DNA of 64,000 nucleotides from Agromyces agglutinans (GTDB lineage Bacteria; Actinomycetota; Actinomycetes; Actinomycetales; Microbacteriaceae), in contig NZ_WJIF01000005.1 of the NCBI RefSeq assembly GCF_009647605.1, positions 1 to 64,000 on the forward strand. Reading direction: 5' to 3'. Of the stretch, positions 36,092 through 45,504 are shown piece by piece. The notes beneath the pieces were generated by a model. It ran no database searches, was not told the origin of the DNA, and was given only the letters and a program-made list of their open reading frames with translations. Position numbers and translations under genes: made by a program. Each line of letters starts with the position of its first letter. Within the stretch, counting starts at the first letter, position 1.

Positions 36092-38470
36092 TCAGGCGAT
36101 GGAACTCGGCGAGGGGCTTTCCTCTGCGCTCGGGAGCGGCTCAGCTGTGTGTGGCGAGAAGATGGCGGAGTTCGGATCTGTAGCGGCCTCGGCTCCCGAG
36201 TAGTCTGGCGGCTCCCCCGCCTGCGCCCTCAGCATGTTGCCGAGATTGACCTGCGCCATCTTCACGCCCTTAGCGATCGCTGCCCGGAAGTGAGCCTCCG
36301 CTTCCTCCAGATCGCCGCGCTGCCACAGGATTCCGGCCAAATTGTTGAGCGCCTCGGCGTCACCCAGCCGGATCGCCTCTCGGTAATTGCCCTCGGCGCC
36401 GGGGCGGTCACCCACGCGCTCGCACAGCACGCCCAGCGCCGTGAATGACGGACTGTGCGACGACTCGGCCGCCTTCGCGAACCAGTCACGAGCCTCCTCA
36501 ACCCTCGCGGCCTGCGGATTGGGCACGAACGCCAGCAGCTTCCCCAAGCGGAACATCCCGACGGGTGAGCCAGCCCTGGCCGCTTCTCGGAAACCTCGTT
36601 CAGCCGTTTCTTCGTCGCCGGCCGCCAGGGCCATCTCTGCGAGCCCGAGCGTCGCCGGGATGAATCCGTCGTGCGCGGCATCGCGCAGCAGTTGTTCTGC
36701 CTCATCGAGGTCACCACGGCGCGCCCGCGTGAGCGCGAGTCGATACCGTGCGGGCGCCCATCCGGACTCAGCCGCTTGCGAGACCAATAGCTCCGCCTCT
36801 TCGGCCTTGCCGCGTTCGTCGAGCAGCGCGGCCAGCGTCAGCATCGCCTCGACTGCTCCTTCGGCGACCGCACGACGCAGCCAGATTTCTCCGGCGTCGG
36901 GATCGCCGCGGTCGACGAGTGCAAGGCCGTGCATGTGCATCGCCGGAGGGAACCGCGCCTGCGCCGCGGCCTCCTCCAGACCGGCGGCCTCCGCCAGCCG
37001 GTCGGCACTCGCTTCGCCGGAGTCGGCCGTCGTCCCGCGAAGGATGAGCGCGAGGGCGGCCATCGCGGCCGGTTTCGCGTCGGCCGCGCCGGCGCGGGCT
37101 CGCGCCTGCGCGTCATCCGTTCGCCCCATCGACCAGAGCGTGATGCAAGCGTTGTACTCGGCGCGCATCGAGCCGGCCGCCGCCGCGCGATCGTAGAGCG
37201 CGAGCGCCGTCTCCTCCCGGCCGGCGGCGAGCGCTCGCGCGGCGGCCGGGCCCACCTGCATCGGGTCCACCGCCGCCTCCACGATCTCCGCCCACACCTC
37301 GGCAGGGATGTCGGTGCGGTTCTCGTTCCTGACTGCGGCCTCGAGGAGCGGGAACGGCGTCACCGCGCTACCGTCCTCGGGCTGAATCAGCCGGAAGACG
37401 CGTTGCTTCGCGTTCGGCCGCCACTGCTCGGCCCATTGCAGTTCCAGCTCCGCGTCACAGCCCGCGACATCTAAGCCGAGCCGTTCGGCATACGCGGGCG
37501 CGAGGCGGTGGGCGGTCTCGACCGGGATGGCGATGCCGATCGTCGTTCGCTCCCAGTCCACGACGGCGCGCATGAGCGCGTACGCGTATGGATGCGTTTC
37601 CCGCGAACTCCTGAGCAGTGACGCGGCCTGCCGGCTGCCGACGAGGTAGGCGCCCGGTCCCCATCGACGGACGCCCCGGGCGATCTCCTTGTCGGGGATC
37701 GATTCGGCGATCCGCGCATGGTCGTCCTTCGGGATGCGGAGCTGGCGGAACTCGCCCAGGGCCGCCGCGGGCTCGCCCTCGGCGAGGCTCAGGCGAGCGA
37801 GCGTCTTGACGTTCAGGGTGCCGACGACCGGGTTCCCGTTCTTCGCGAGGCGGTCCATGACGTCGGGAGCGAGCCAACCGGACTTCAGGGCCATACCGAG
37901 ATCGCTGAAGAAGATGATCGCGCCGCCGATATCGAACGGCGAATCGGACTCGAGCAATTCGCGCACGGCATCGCGCGTCTTCGGCACCACCACTCTCCGC
38001 CGTCGAAGCAGGTCGTCGTCGAGCAGGGCCTGGACCGCGGTTCTGGAGGCGCCCTCGAGCGGCGGCCCCACCACGACGACCGGCTGTCCGTCGCCGACAG
38101 CCCTGCGGATCGACGCTTCGATACCGCGCTCCTGGTATGGCAGCTTCGCGATCGAGAGGTGAACGCCCAAGTGCTCGTGCGGGTCGAGGTCGCGGAGCGT
38201 CGGCAGCCCGCGGTTGCGGGCGGTGACGGCCAACTCATCCAGCCGACGCTCCGCCGCTCGACGCGCTGCGGTGATCGGCAGAATCAACTTCTCGACCGCC
38301 AGCGCGACGACCGCGACGGCGGCACCCGCGACGGCCAGTTCCGGACTCGATCGGAACAACCCGAGCACCACGGCGACGAGAGCGAGGCCGAAGAGGACCC
38401 ACAGCGACCAGCTGATTCTCACTCGGATCCCCGAGGGCACCGCGTCGCGTCCGGTGCGGCTCGATCTCAT
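36092..38470 (-). CDS. Membrane-anchored TPR/Sel1 repeat protein with degenerate P-loop
   Basis: A 792-residue protein. Two hydrophobic segments (about 15-60) anchor it. Then comes DPHEHLGVHLS...LPYQERGIEASIRRA and VVVVGPPLEGASRTA (about 128-142), the layout of actinobacterial STAND-like TPR proteins, whose usual loop is GDSTAGKSRA. Here the Lys of GxxxxGK[ST] is Ala (GPPLEGAS) and the Walker-B-like strand AIIFFSDLG has lost its first Asp, so ATP hydrolysis is unlikely. The C-terminal half (about 380-760) has at least ten helical repeats of Sel1/TPR type, such as AEALNNLAGILWQRGDLEEAEAHF. GGAGGG precedes the ATG. It is likely a membrane-tethered scaffold. Confidence 0.82.
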   Translation of the reverse strand: MRSSRTGRDAVPSGIRVRISWSLWVLFGLALVAVVLGLFRSSPELAVAGAAVAVVALAVEKLILPITAARRAAERRLDELAVTARNRGLPTLRDLDPHEHLGVHLSIAKLPYQERGIEASIRRAVGDGQPVVVVGPPLEGASRTAVQALLDDDLLRRRRVVVPKTRDAVRELLESDSPFDIGGAIIFFSDLGMALKSGWLAPDVMDRLAKNGNPVVGTLNVKTLARLSLAEGEPAAALGEFRQLRIPKDDHARIAESIPDKEIARGVRRWGPGAYLVGSRQAASLLRSSRETHPYAYALMRAVVDWERTTIGIAIPVETAHRLAPAYAERLGLDVAGCDAELELQWAEQWRPNAKQRVFRLIQPEDGSAVTPFPLLEAAVRNENRTDIPAEVWAEIVEAAVDPMQVGPAAARALAAGREETALALYDRAAAAGSMRAEYNACITLWSMGRTDDAQARARAGAADAKPAAMAALALILRGTTADSGEASADRLAEAAGLEEAAAQARFPPAMHMHGLALVDRGDPDAGEIWLRRAVAEGAVEAMLTLAALLDERGKAEEAELLVSQAAESGWAPARYRLALTRARRGDLDEAEQLLRDAAHDGFIPATLGLAEMALAAGDEETAERGFREAARAGSPVGMFRLGKLLAFVPNPQAARVEEARDWFAKAAESSHSPSFTALGVLCERVGDRPGAEGNYREAIRLGDAEALNNLAGILWQRGDLEEAEAHFRAAIAKGVKMAQVNLGNMLRAQAGEPPDYSGAEAATDPNSAIFSPHTAEPLPSAEESPSPSSIA

Positions 38471-38682
38471 GGCACCCTCCCCCGAACCAGCCCACGTGGA
38501 GGTGATTGTCGCCCAGCGCGGGCACGGCCACTCTCAACTCGCCAAATCTGAGGCATCCTCTTGTTTTTCCTGCGTCCATCGTGTCACGTTCGCACCGCGG
38601 AAGAACAGGGCCCTCCCTGAGACCGGGCATCGGTGACGACGACGCGAGGTCCTCAGAGCGGCCGCAAGCGGGTACGCCGTTG

Positions 38683-38716
38683 GGCCCGGCCTCCTCGAGC
38701 GCGAGGGGGCCGGGCC
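38683..38716 (-). terminator. Hairpin after the clp gene
   Basis: GGCCCGGCC and GGCCGGGCC form a perfect 9-bp stem with a 16-base loop that itself contains CTCG/CGAG complements. It lies 80 bases past the clp stop codon, beyond the repeat element. Confidence 0.5.
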
Positions 38717-38717
38717 T

Positions 38718-38790
38718 GGTCTCGATACGGCGCTGGCGCGCCTACTCGACCACCGGGGTGCTGAGGCTGGCGCGCCTACTCGACCACCGG
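38718..38790. repeat. Microbacteriaceae-type intergenic repeat, copy 3, with a partial duplication
   Basis: GGTCTCGATACGG...CTACTCGACCACCGG fills 38718-38756, and the second half (GGCGCGCCTACTCGACCACCGG, in two pieces) is repeated at about 38767-38790. It lies between the clp stop codon and the clp terminator hairpin. The whole interval 38471-38797 otherwise holds only the TPR gene's upstream region; no gene is seen in it. Confidence 0.7.
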
Positions 38791-38797
38791 TTCCGGG

Positions 38798-41392
38798 TTA
38801 CGCCGCCAGCGGCACCTCGACGCTCGCGCGCGGCACGGATGCCACGACCAGCGCACCGTCGACGGCGTCGACCTTCACGCCCTCGCCGTCGCCGAGCGAG
38901 CCGTCAACGAAGAGGTCGGCGATGCGGTCATCCACCTCGCGCTGGATCAGGCGGCGCAGCGGACGCGCGCCGTATTCGGGCTCGTAGCCGTTGGCCCCGA
39001 GCCATTCGACCGCGGCATCCGTCACCTCGAAGGAGACCTCGCGAGCGGCGAGGCGACCGACCGTGGCGCCGAGCATGAGGCGCACGATCTGCGCGATCTC
39101 AGCCTCCGACAGCTTCTGGAACAGCACGATCTCGTCGATGCGGTTGAGGAACTCGGGGCGCATCGCCTCGCGCACCTTGCCCATGACGCGGGCCTTGACG
39201 TCGTCCTGCGACGAGAAGCCCGAGCCATCCGTCGACGCGACGAACCCGAGCGCGCCCGAACGCGACGCGAGGAACTCCGAACCGAGGTTCGAGGTCATCA
39301 CGATCACCGTGTTGCGGAAGTCGACCGTGCGACCCTGGCCGTCGGTCAGGCGTCCGTCGTCGAGCACCTGCAGCAGCAGGTTGAACACGTCGGGGTGCGC
39401 CTTCTCGATCTCGTCGAACAGCACGATCGAGTACGGGTTGCGCCGCACGCGCTCGGTGAGCTGGCCGGCCTCGTCGTAGCCGACGTATCCGGGAGGGGCG
39501 CCGACGAGCCGCGACACCGTGTGGCGCTCGCCGAACTCCGACATGTCGAAGCGGATGATCGCGCCCTCGTCGTCGAACAGCCGGTCGGCGAGCGCACGAG
39601 CGAGCTCGGTCTTGCCGACGCCCGTCGGTCCGAGGAAGAGGAACGAACCCACGGGCCGGCGCGCGTCGCCCATGCCGGTGCGGTTGCGGCGCACGGCCTT
39701 CGCGACGGCGGTGACCGCGTCGTCCTGTCCGATGACGCGCGCGTGCAGCTCGCTCTCGAGCGTCGCGAGACGCTCGCGCTCACCCCCGGTGAGGCGGTTC
39801 ACCGGGATGCCGGTCGCCCGCGAGATCACCGCGGCGATCTCGGCTTCGTCGATGCGAGTCTCGGATGCCTCGCCGCCGGCGTTGCGCGCGACGGCGCGGC
39901 CCTTGGCGCTCGCCTCGTCCAACCGGTCCTGCACCTTCTGGATCTCGTCGCGGATGCGCGACGCCTCCTCGTAGTGCTCGGCGGTGACGGCGGCGTTCTT
40001 GTCGGCCTCGAGGGTCGCGAGACGCTCGATGAGCTCGCTCACGTCGACCTTCACGCCGAGCTTCAGGCGCAGGCGCGCGCCGGCCTGGTCGATGAGGTCG
40101 ATGGCCTTGTCTGGCAGTACGCGGTCGCTGAGGTAGCGATCGCTGAGCTCGACGGCGGCGCGGATCGCGGCATCCGTGTACTCGACGCCGTGGTGCTGCT
40201 CGTACGCGGGCTTCAGCCCGTGCAGGATCAGCACCGCGTCCTCGATCGACGGCTCGCCGACCTTGACAGGCTGGAACCGGCGCTCGAGCGCCGGGTCCTT
40301 CTCGATGGTGCGGTACTCCTTGAGCGTGGTCGCGCCGACGAGGTGCAGCTCGCCGCGCGCGAGGCGGGGCTTCAGGATGTTTCCGGCGTCGGTGCCGCCG
40401 TCGCCCGATCCGCCCGCGCCGACCACCGTGTGGATCTCGTCGATGAAGACGATGAGCTCGCCCTTGTTCGCGGCGATCTCCTCCATGGTCTTGGTGAGGC
40501 GCTCCTCGAAGTCGCCGCGGTACCGGGTGCCGGCGAGCATGCCGGGCAGATCGAGCGAGATGACGCGCTTGTTCAGCAGTGCCTCGGGCACGGACTCCTC
40601 GACGATCGCGCGGGCGAGGCCCTCGACGATCGCGGTCTTGCCGACGCCGGCCTCGCCGATCAGCACGGGGTTGTTCTTCGTGCGGCGGCTGAGGATCTCG
40701 ATGGTCTGCTCGATCTCGTCGACGCGCCCGATCACGGGGTCGAGCTCGCCGTTCGCGGCGAGTTCGGTCAGGTCCATGCCGAACTTATCGAGCATGGGCG
40801 TCGCGGATGCTCCGGCGTCGGCGTTGCCCGCCGGGTCGGTCGCGTCGTCGATGCCGGCCTCGCCCGCGTGGATCGTCTCGCGGACCTGCTGGGTCAGCGC
40901 CTCGGCGGTGACCCCGGCGCGGGCGAGCACCTGGCCGGCCGGGGCATCCTGCCCGAGCACGAGCGCGAAGAAGAGGTGCTCGGGCTCGATGTACGTCGCG
41001 CCGCTCGAGCGCGCCACCTGGTAGCTGTGGAACAGCGCGCGGCTCGCGCTCGGCGTTATGGTCGCCGCGTTGATGTCGGCGGTCTGCGTCGCCTTCGGCA
41101 GGCGTGCCTCGGTCGCGGTGATGATGCGCTCGGGGCTCGCGCCGATGCGGGTGATCGCCTGCGTGACCGCCTCGTCTTCGACGATGACGCGCAGGATGTG
41201 CAGCGCGTCGAGCTCGGTCTGCCCGCGTTCGAGCGCGAACTTGCCGGCACGCTGCAGGATGCTCTGGGTACGCGACGTCAGGAACCGGCTGAGGTCGATC
41301 GACCGCGCCTGCCTGGCCTGCTCACCCGCGAGATACCGGCTGAGAAACTCGTCGAACGAGCTCGCACCGGCTTCGTTGAAGTCTTCGGGCAC
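38798..41392 (-). CDS. ClpC-type AAA+ unfoldase under HAIR/HspR control
   Basis: An 864-residue Hsp100 ATPase. A double ClpN domain (about 25-165) precedes AAA-1 (GEAGVGKT about 248; [14 protein letters not shown] Walker B), a short middle with a UVR-like [17 protein letters not shown] helix (about 465), AAA-2 (GPTGVGKT about 587; [12 protein letters not shown]) and a C-terminal D2 domain. The short middle rather than a long ClpB coiled coil, plus GALGF near residue 713 at the place of the ClpP-binding loop, point to a ClpC-like protease partner rather than the ClpB disaggregase. The GTG start has GAGGAG in front. A perfect HAIR operator lies directly upstream, so it is heat-shock regulated. 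Confidence 0.88.
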   Translation of the reverse strand: MPEDFNEAGASSFDEFLSRYLAGEQARQARSIDLSRFLTSRTQSILQRAGKFALERGQTELDALHILRVIVEDEAVTQAITRIGASPERIITATEARLPKATQTADINAATITPSASRALFHSYQVARSSGATYIEPEHLFFALVLGQDAPAGQVLARAGVTAEALTQQVRETIHAGEAGIDDATDPAGNADAGASATPMLDKFGMDLTELAANGELDPVIGRVDEIEQTIEILSRRTKNNPVLIGEAGVGKTAIVEGLARAIVEESVPEALLNKRVISLDLPGMLAGTRYRGDFEERLTKTMEEIAANKGELIVFIDEIHTVVGAGGSGDGGTDAGNILKPRLARGELHLVGATTLKEYRTIEKDPALERRFQPVKVGEPSIEDAVLILHGLKPAYEQHHGVEYTDAAIRAAVELSDRYLSDRVLPDKAIDLIDQAGARLRLKLGVKVDVSELIERLATLEADKNAAVTAEHYEEASRIRDEIQKVQDRLDEASAKGRAVARNAGGEASETRIDEAEIAAVISRATGIPVNRLTGGERERLATLESELHARVIGQDDAVTAVAKAVRRNRTGMGDARRPVGSFLFLGPTGVGKTELARALADRLFDDEGAIIRFDMSEFGERHTVSRLVGAPPGYVGYDEAGQLTERVRRNPYSIVLFDEIEKAHPDVFNLLLQVLDDGRLTDGQGRTVDFRNTVIVMTSNLGSEFLASRSGALGFVASTDGSGFSSQDDVKARVMGKVREAMRPEFLNRIDEIVLFQKLSEAEIAQIVRLMLGATVGRLAAREVSFEVTDAAVEWLGANGYEPEYGARPLRRLIQREVDDRIADLFVDGSLGDGEGVKVDAVDGALVVASVPRASVEVPLAA

Positions 41393-41405
41393 CTGGTTCT
41401 CCTCG

Positions 41406-41432
41406 TGAACTTGAGTTGGGTACGCTCAAGTT
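41406..41432 (-). promoter_or_regulatory. HAIR element (HspR operator)
   Basis: GAACTTGAG and CTCAAGTTC form a perfect 9-bp inverted repeat around a 9-base spacer; the core CTTGAGT-N7-(G)CTCAAG matches the HspR-associated inverted repeat of actinobacterial heat-shock genes. It ends 14 bases before the clp start codon. The hspR gene itself is not in this window. Confidence 0.85.
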
Positions 41433-41519
41433 CAACGCGAGGAGGATTTGGGTATTCCCGTACGGATCGCGGCACTCCCATTGAGCTCGTCACCCGAGCT
41501 CGTCACCCAATCGTTTCGC

Positions 41520-43745
41520 TCATACTTGACTTCCCCGCACGAGACTCATGATTCCTGCAGTACTCGCTTGACGAAGGACCTCCGCAGGCCCGCCATCCTC
41601 GTCGTTAACAAACACGCGCACTTCCCTTTCGGCGCGGCTTATCGCGAGGTAGAGCAAGGAAAGCATCCGGGTCTTCTCGTTCGGCGGCAACGGCCCGGAT
41701 TGAAGGTCCGGAAGGCCAACGACAAGGACGTTCTCAAATTGGAGGCCAGCAAGGTACTCAGCTGCGCCAACGACGACGCCTCGACTTCGGTACCCAAGGC
41801 CTTCAATGTCCGAGCGGCCCGAGATTATCGAGACATGAAAGCGGCCAGAGGTACCGATTTGTGAAGCTAGTTCGCTGTACCGGCTCCAAGCCTTCATATC
41901 CACGACGGCAAGGGCAATCCGACCCTTTCCGTATAGTTCCTGAACGCTCGAGTAGATGTCGGTGGCCGCGCCTTCCTGGGAGACAGAGTGAACAAGGGTT
42001 GGAACCGGCCCGGCCGACTTGGAGGACTCGACCAAAGAGAAATCGACATCCCAGTCATGTCCCAAGTCAAACGCAGGAAACGTGTGATGGACGTGTTTGA
42101 CCAATTCGAGGATCTGAGGAGTGAACCTGTGCACGGTCGTGAGTTCGAAGTTGGCGACATCTTCGATCTCAGCATCACCAATTGACGGCGCTCCCGACCA
42201 AGTCTCGTCGGAGGCCGCCCCAATAAATGTCGCTGACGGTGATTGCCGCGGATCGAGCGCCATGAAGATCTGCGGGTACTTGGAGACATCACGCGTCAAA
42301 TAGTGCAGGACCTGCCGCTCAAGCGGGCTGAACAAATGAAACTCGTCGACGAAAACGAGGTCGTATCCCAGGACACGCCGCGAGCGATTCCATGCATGCG
42401 TTTCGAGATAGCTGAGAAAGTCGGCCAGAAGTTGGTCTGACGTGACGAGCGATCGAGCCTCCAGGTTCTCCATGAAGCGCTCATAGAGACTGAACACGAG
42501 CCGCTTATCTTCTGGATCCTCAAGGGGCAGCATCCATCGCGCCCGGGGGAGTTGCAGATAGCGTGCTTCAGAGCCAGCGCCGGGGAAGATTGCGGCTGCG
42601 CCAATCACCGAACCGAACTCGATCAGCAGATCCCATGCCAGTGCAGCGCGATCGTTCGGCTCGATAGACTCAAACCGCGAGCGCAACTCCTCACTAACCG
42701 CCGCACGATACGTCGCCCAATCACCGCTCGCGAACTCGTCGATGACGTCGAGAATCTGATCCAGCTGGGCACGCTTACTGCTGTAGCTATCTTCGCCGAT
42801 GAGCGCAAACTGCGCGTCGCCAAGATTCTGTTGCGGCAGCACGAGCTGCGCAATTTCGAGCAAGGGCAATACCTCGAGTTGCTGAAACGGTCCGACTCCC
42901 ATTGCCGAAATGGAGTCATCTATCTGCGACGCGAGAGCCCAACTGTGCGTCAGGATCAACACCCGTTTGTCGTTACCGCGTTCTTCTGATCGAATGCATT
43001 CGGAAACCGCCTTCAAAGTCAATGCCAACGTTTTCCCGGAGCCGGCGGGCCCACGGAGTCGAATGGAACGATCGGTGGGCGCCTGGATGAACGCGAGCTG
43101 GTCCGCGCTCACGGTGCTGAGCCATTCCGTGAATCCCCGATTACGAACGACGCCCTGCGGGAGAGCCGGCAGATATATGTCAGCTTGCCCTGAAGGCGAC
43201 CGTCTCGCGTCCGCGAACGACTGTGCTGCGCTGGTGATCGCTTCGCGCCAGTCGTCCTCGAAGGCTGGGAGCCGACGCTCATCGGACGACGCGAATTCCA
43301 CCAGCATCTCGTGGTTCCGCGATGTCGTTGTGCGCCAGAAGATCACGTCACCAGCCGCCCCGCCAGAGAGTTCCGCGATCCAGCGTGTCGACTGCGCATC
43401 ACCGTTGGACAGTGCAAAGAAGGCGACAAAGTTATCGTGCTTGTACTGGCGCCAGCCCCGCGGGAGCGACATCGGCAGAACTCGCGCACGCTCGGCAAAC
43501 GAGGCCATTCGACTGATCACGTCACGGCGTCGAGCCGATAGTTGATCAGGAACGAACTGGTCCTGTGTAAAACCACCACGAATGATGATCACGCGAGGCG
43601 TGGTCACCTCATCGTCGTGTGCAACGAGGACTACAGCGTTCTCGCCATCGTGCTCGAACAAAACTTCGCTCGACGGAATGGCATCAGGTGAGAGACCGGT
43701 TGCGAGCTCGCGGAGTGCACGAATAGTCGTGACGAGCGGCTTCAT
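41520..43745 (-). CDS. SF1 (UvrD/Rep-like) helicase of a candidate defence pair
   Basis: A 741-residue protein. The first 215 residues are of unknown fold. Helicase motifs follow: Walker A GPAGSGKT (about 231-238), a LVFVDEFHLFS Walker B (about 463-473), ALDPRQSP motif III (about 500), TVHRFTPQ motif IV-like (about 535), and LAISRAEREVRVFV motif VI (about 698-711) with its Arg. A long insertion (about 300-430) between motifs Ia and II is typical of SF1 enzymes. The DNA is visibly richer in A/T and uses GAT, TCA and AAT-type codons freely, unlike its neighbours. The gene is coupled by ATGA to the gene at 43742, so the pair acts together. Confidence 0.85.
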   Translation of the reverse strand: MKPLVTTIRALRELATGLSPDAIPSSEVLFEHDGENAVVLVAHDDEVTTPRVIIIRGGFTQDQFVPDQLSARRRDVISRMASFAERARVLPMSLPRGWRQYKHDNFVAFFALSNGDAQSTRWIAELSGGAAGDVIFWRTTTSRNHEMLVEFASSDERRLPAFEDDWREAITSAAQSFADARRSPSGQADIYLPALPQGVVRNRGFTEWLSTVSADQLAFIQAPTDRSIRLRGPAGSGKTLALTLKAVSECIRSEERGNDKRVLILTHSWALASQIDDSISAMGVGPFQQLEVLPLLEIAQLVLPQQNLGDAQFALIGEDSYSSKRAQLDQILDVIDEFASGDWATYRAAVSEELRSRFESIEPNDRAALAWDLLIEFGSVIGAAAIFPGAGSEARYLQLPRARWMLPLEDPEDKRLVFSLYERFMENLEARSLVTSDQLLADFLSYLETHAWNRSRRVLGYDLVFVDEFHLFSPLERQVLHYLTRDVSKYPQIFMALDPRQSPSATFIGAASDETWSGAPSIGDAEIEDVANFELTTVHRFTPQILELVKHVHHTFPAFDLGHDWDVDFSLVESSKSAGPVPTLVHSVSQEGAATDIYSSVQELYGKGRIALAVVDMKAWSRYSELASQIGTSGRFHVSIISGRSDIEGLGYRSRGVVVGAAEYLAGLQFENVLVVGLPDLQSGPLPPNEKTRMLSLLYLAISRAEREVRVFVNDEDGGPAEVLRQASTAGIMSLVRGSQV

Positions 43746-44578
43746 GAGGCGATGTCTCCCAACAAGCTTGAATGGAAAGCTCTCATCTGCTCATACTCAG
43801 GAGGCATTCCGATGGGCATGAACACGAGCGCAAAATTCTGGACGAGCGCGTGCGCATATCGATCTTGCAGCCGTGAGATGCGACGGTACTCTACCGACCG
43901 ATGAGAAGGCCCGAGCGCAATCTGATGTTCCCAAACTTGTTCAAGGTGTCTGAGATACGCGAAGTACCCTTCCTCGTGTGAGGGTGCGATGGAGCCGAGG
44001 AACATCGCATCGCCTGGGGGGTTCGAAATTGAGTTCGACAGGCTATTGAGAACTCGCTGTCGGGCATCCTCTCGTGGAGGGGGCTTCCTGCATGCGAGGT
44101 GCCCAGCGACGAGCGCGTGCACGGCCTCCTCAACCCCTCGCTGGTCCGCAGAGAGGCCACGCAATCCTTCAATCAAGCGCTCCGCCGCACTCACAAGAGG
44201 TTCATCGAGGCCAAGCGCACGGACAATTTCACCGTCAGCGGAACTCACGGCCCACTCAAGCGCTCTGGCCTCGGTGAGATTCGGAAGGTCGCTTGATCGT
44301 GCCATCTCGAGAAGCTCACCGACCAACTTCCTCTGAAGGATCCCACGCAGCCGCGGAAGACGAAGCTCCAACAAGTAGTCATCGGTCGCAAGCAGGGGAA
44401 CACACGTGATCCGACCGAAGTGCTTCTCATTCGCGAGATCACAATCAGCTGTGACGACGAACAGATTTCTCTGCCAAATCGAGGCATCAGTGTTCACCGC
44501 CTCGAGCACATCACCTTGTCGGAGCGGCTCCGTCGATCGCACCTCTCGGTACTCAACGAATCCCGTAGTGGCTGACAT
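43742..44578 (-). CDS. CDL-motif protein, partner of the SF1 helicase
   Basis: A 278-residue soluble protein that I cannot place in a named family. It opens with EPLRQGDVLEAVN and a FVVTADCDLANEKHFGR strand (about 49-65), and ends with RISRLQDRYAHALVQNFALVFMPIGMPPE (about 236-264). I recall the combination of an early QGDV/xxCDL motif and a late FxxxFMRxGLP-like motif from short proteins in phage-defence neighbourhoods, but cannot confirm it. GGAGGAGG precedes the ATG at 44578; the open frame runs on upstream without good coding signs. Its stop overlaps the helicase ATG. Confidence 0.75.
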   Translation of the reverse strand: MSATTGFVEYREVRSTEPLRQGDVLEAVNTDASIWQRNLFVVTADCDLANEKHFGRITCVPLLATDDYLLELRLPRLRGILQRKLVGELLEMARSSDLPNLTEARALEWAVSSADGEIVRALGLDEPLVSAAERLIEGLRGLSADQRGVEEAVHALVAGHLACRKPPPREDARQRVLNSLSNSISNPPGDAMFLGSIAPSHEEGYFAYLRHLEQVWEHQIALGPSHRSVEYRRISRLQDRYAHALVQNFALVFMPIGMPPEYEQMRAFHSSLLGDIAS

Positions 44579-45045
44579 CAAGCCTCCTCCAGATCCTGAA
44601 TCGCGCCCGTTCCGCGGCGTCTGACCTTTGACGTCGATGTCCGGAGCACGTTGCACCCCGGACTTCGTGGCCACGATCGCGCCCTGCGCATGGATGTCAG
44701 AAGCCAACTCCGCCCCTATGAAACGGTGCGTAGCTTGGGCCGACCGTAGTCTCACGACCATACCGAGGCCCACATGGCCGTGCTGACCCTTGCGGTACCC
44801 CCGTTATGGGGCCATTACGGCGGCAGTTCTTGGCTGGTGATGGCCGGTTGTCTGGATGGCCCATGAGGCTGCCAACCACATCGTTCGAGGGTAGCGACAC
44901 GTCAACATGGGAGTCACAGGGCCGGAAAATCCTCATTCAAGCCACGCGCTCTATCGAGGCACTCGGCAACTGCTCACTTTCGACCCGTATCTGATTTCGG
45001 TCAGTGTCGGTGCCCGCCCTTCTGGCCAGCGGATAAAGTGCCGAC
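44579..45045. other. Non-coding stretch upstream of the helicase operon
   Basis: 467 bases with no supportable gene. It must hold the helicase operon promoter, which I could not identify with confidence, and the upstream region of the small membrane gene. Base composition is lower in GC than the surroundings. Confidence 0.5.
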
Positions 45046-45504
45046 ATGAACGAGACGGTCTGGGTCGCACTGATCGCCGTCTTGGGGACTTCGCTTGGCG
45101 CCGCGATCTCGCCGACCATCTCATTGATACGAGATATCGCCGCCGCACGAACTGACTCAAGGACTGATCGGCTCCGAGCCGCCGCTGAATACGGCACAAG
45201 GCTGTTGGCCTTCGAAATCTGTAACCCCGAGAGGTTTGACAGCGCGGCAGTTCGACGCGCTCACCGGGAGGTCATGGATGCGCGATTCGAACTTGCGCGG
45301 CACCTCGTGCGCGGTGAGGGAAACGTAGACCGATTTGCAGAGCACGCGATCGCAATGGTTGCTCGCTACACGGATGCTCGCAGGCAAGAAGCAGCAGAGT
45401 ATGCCGCGTCTCGAGTCCTCGATTGGGCGCGGGGCGACATATCCCCGGCGAATCTGCACCTTTTCGAGTTTCTCCCTAACGGCCCCGAGTTCGTCCTGGC
45501 CTGA
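45046..45504 (+). CDS. Small membrane protein of the insert
   Basis: A 152-residue protein. One N-terminal membrane segment (VWVALIAVLGTSLGAAISPTISLI, about 4-27) is followed by a soluble helical domain with several Arg/Glu-rich helices (AAARTDSRTDRLRAA, ARRQEAAEYAASRVLDWARG). This one-TM plus helical-domain form is common for uncharacterised proteins of defence islands. No clear ribosome site; GGATAAAGT lies just before the ATG and could be a -10-like box. It faces the helicase operon divergently. Function unknown. Confidence 0.6.
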   Translation: MNETVWVALIAVLGTSLGAAISPTISLIRDIAAARTDSRTDRLRAAAEYGTRLLAFEICNPERFDSAAVRRAHREVMDARFELARHLVRGEGNVDRFAEHAIAMVARYTDARRQEAAEYAASRVLDWARGDISPANLHLFEFLPNGPEFVLA

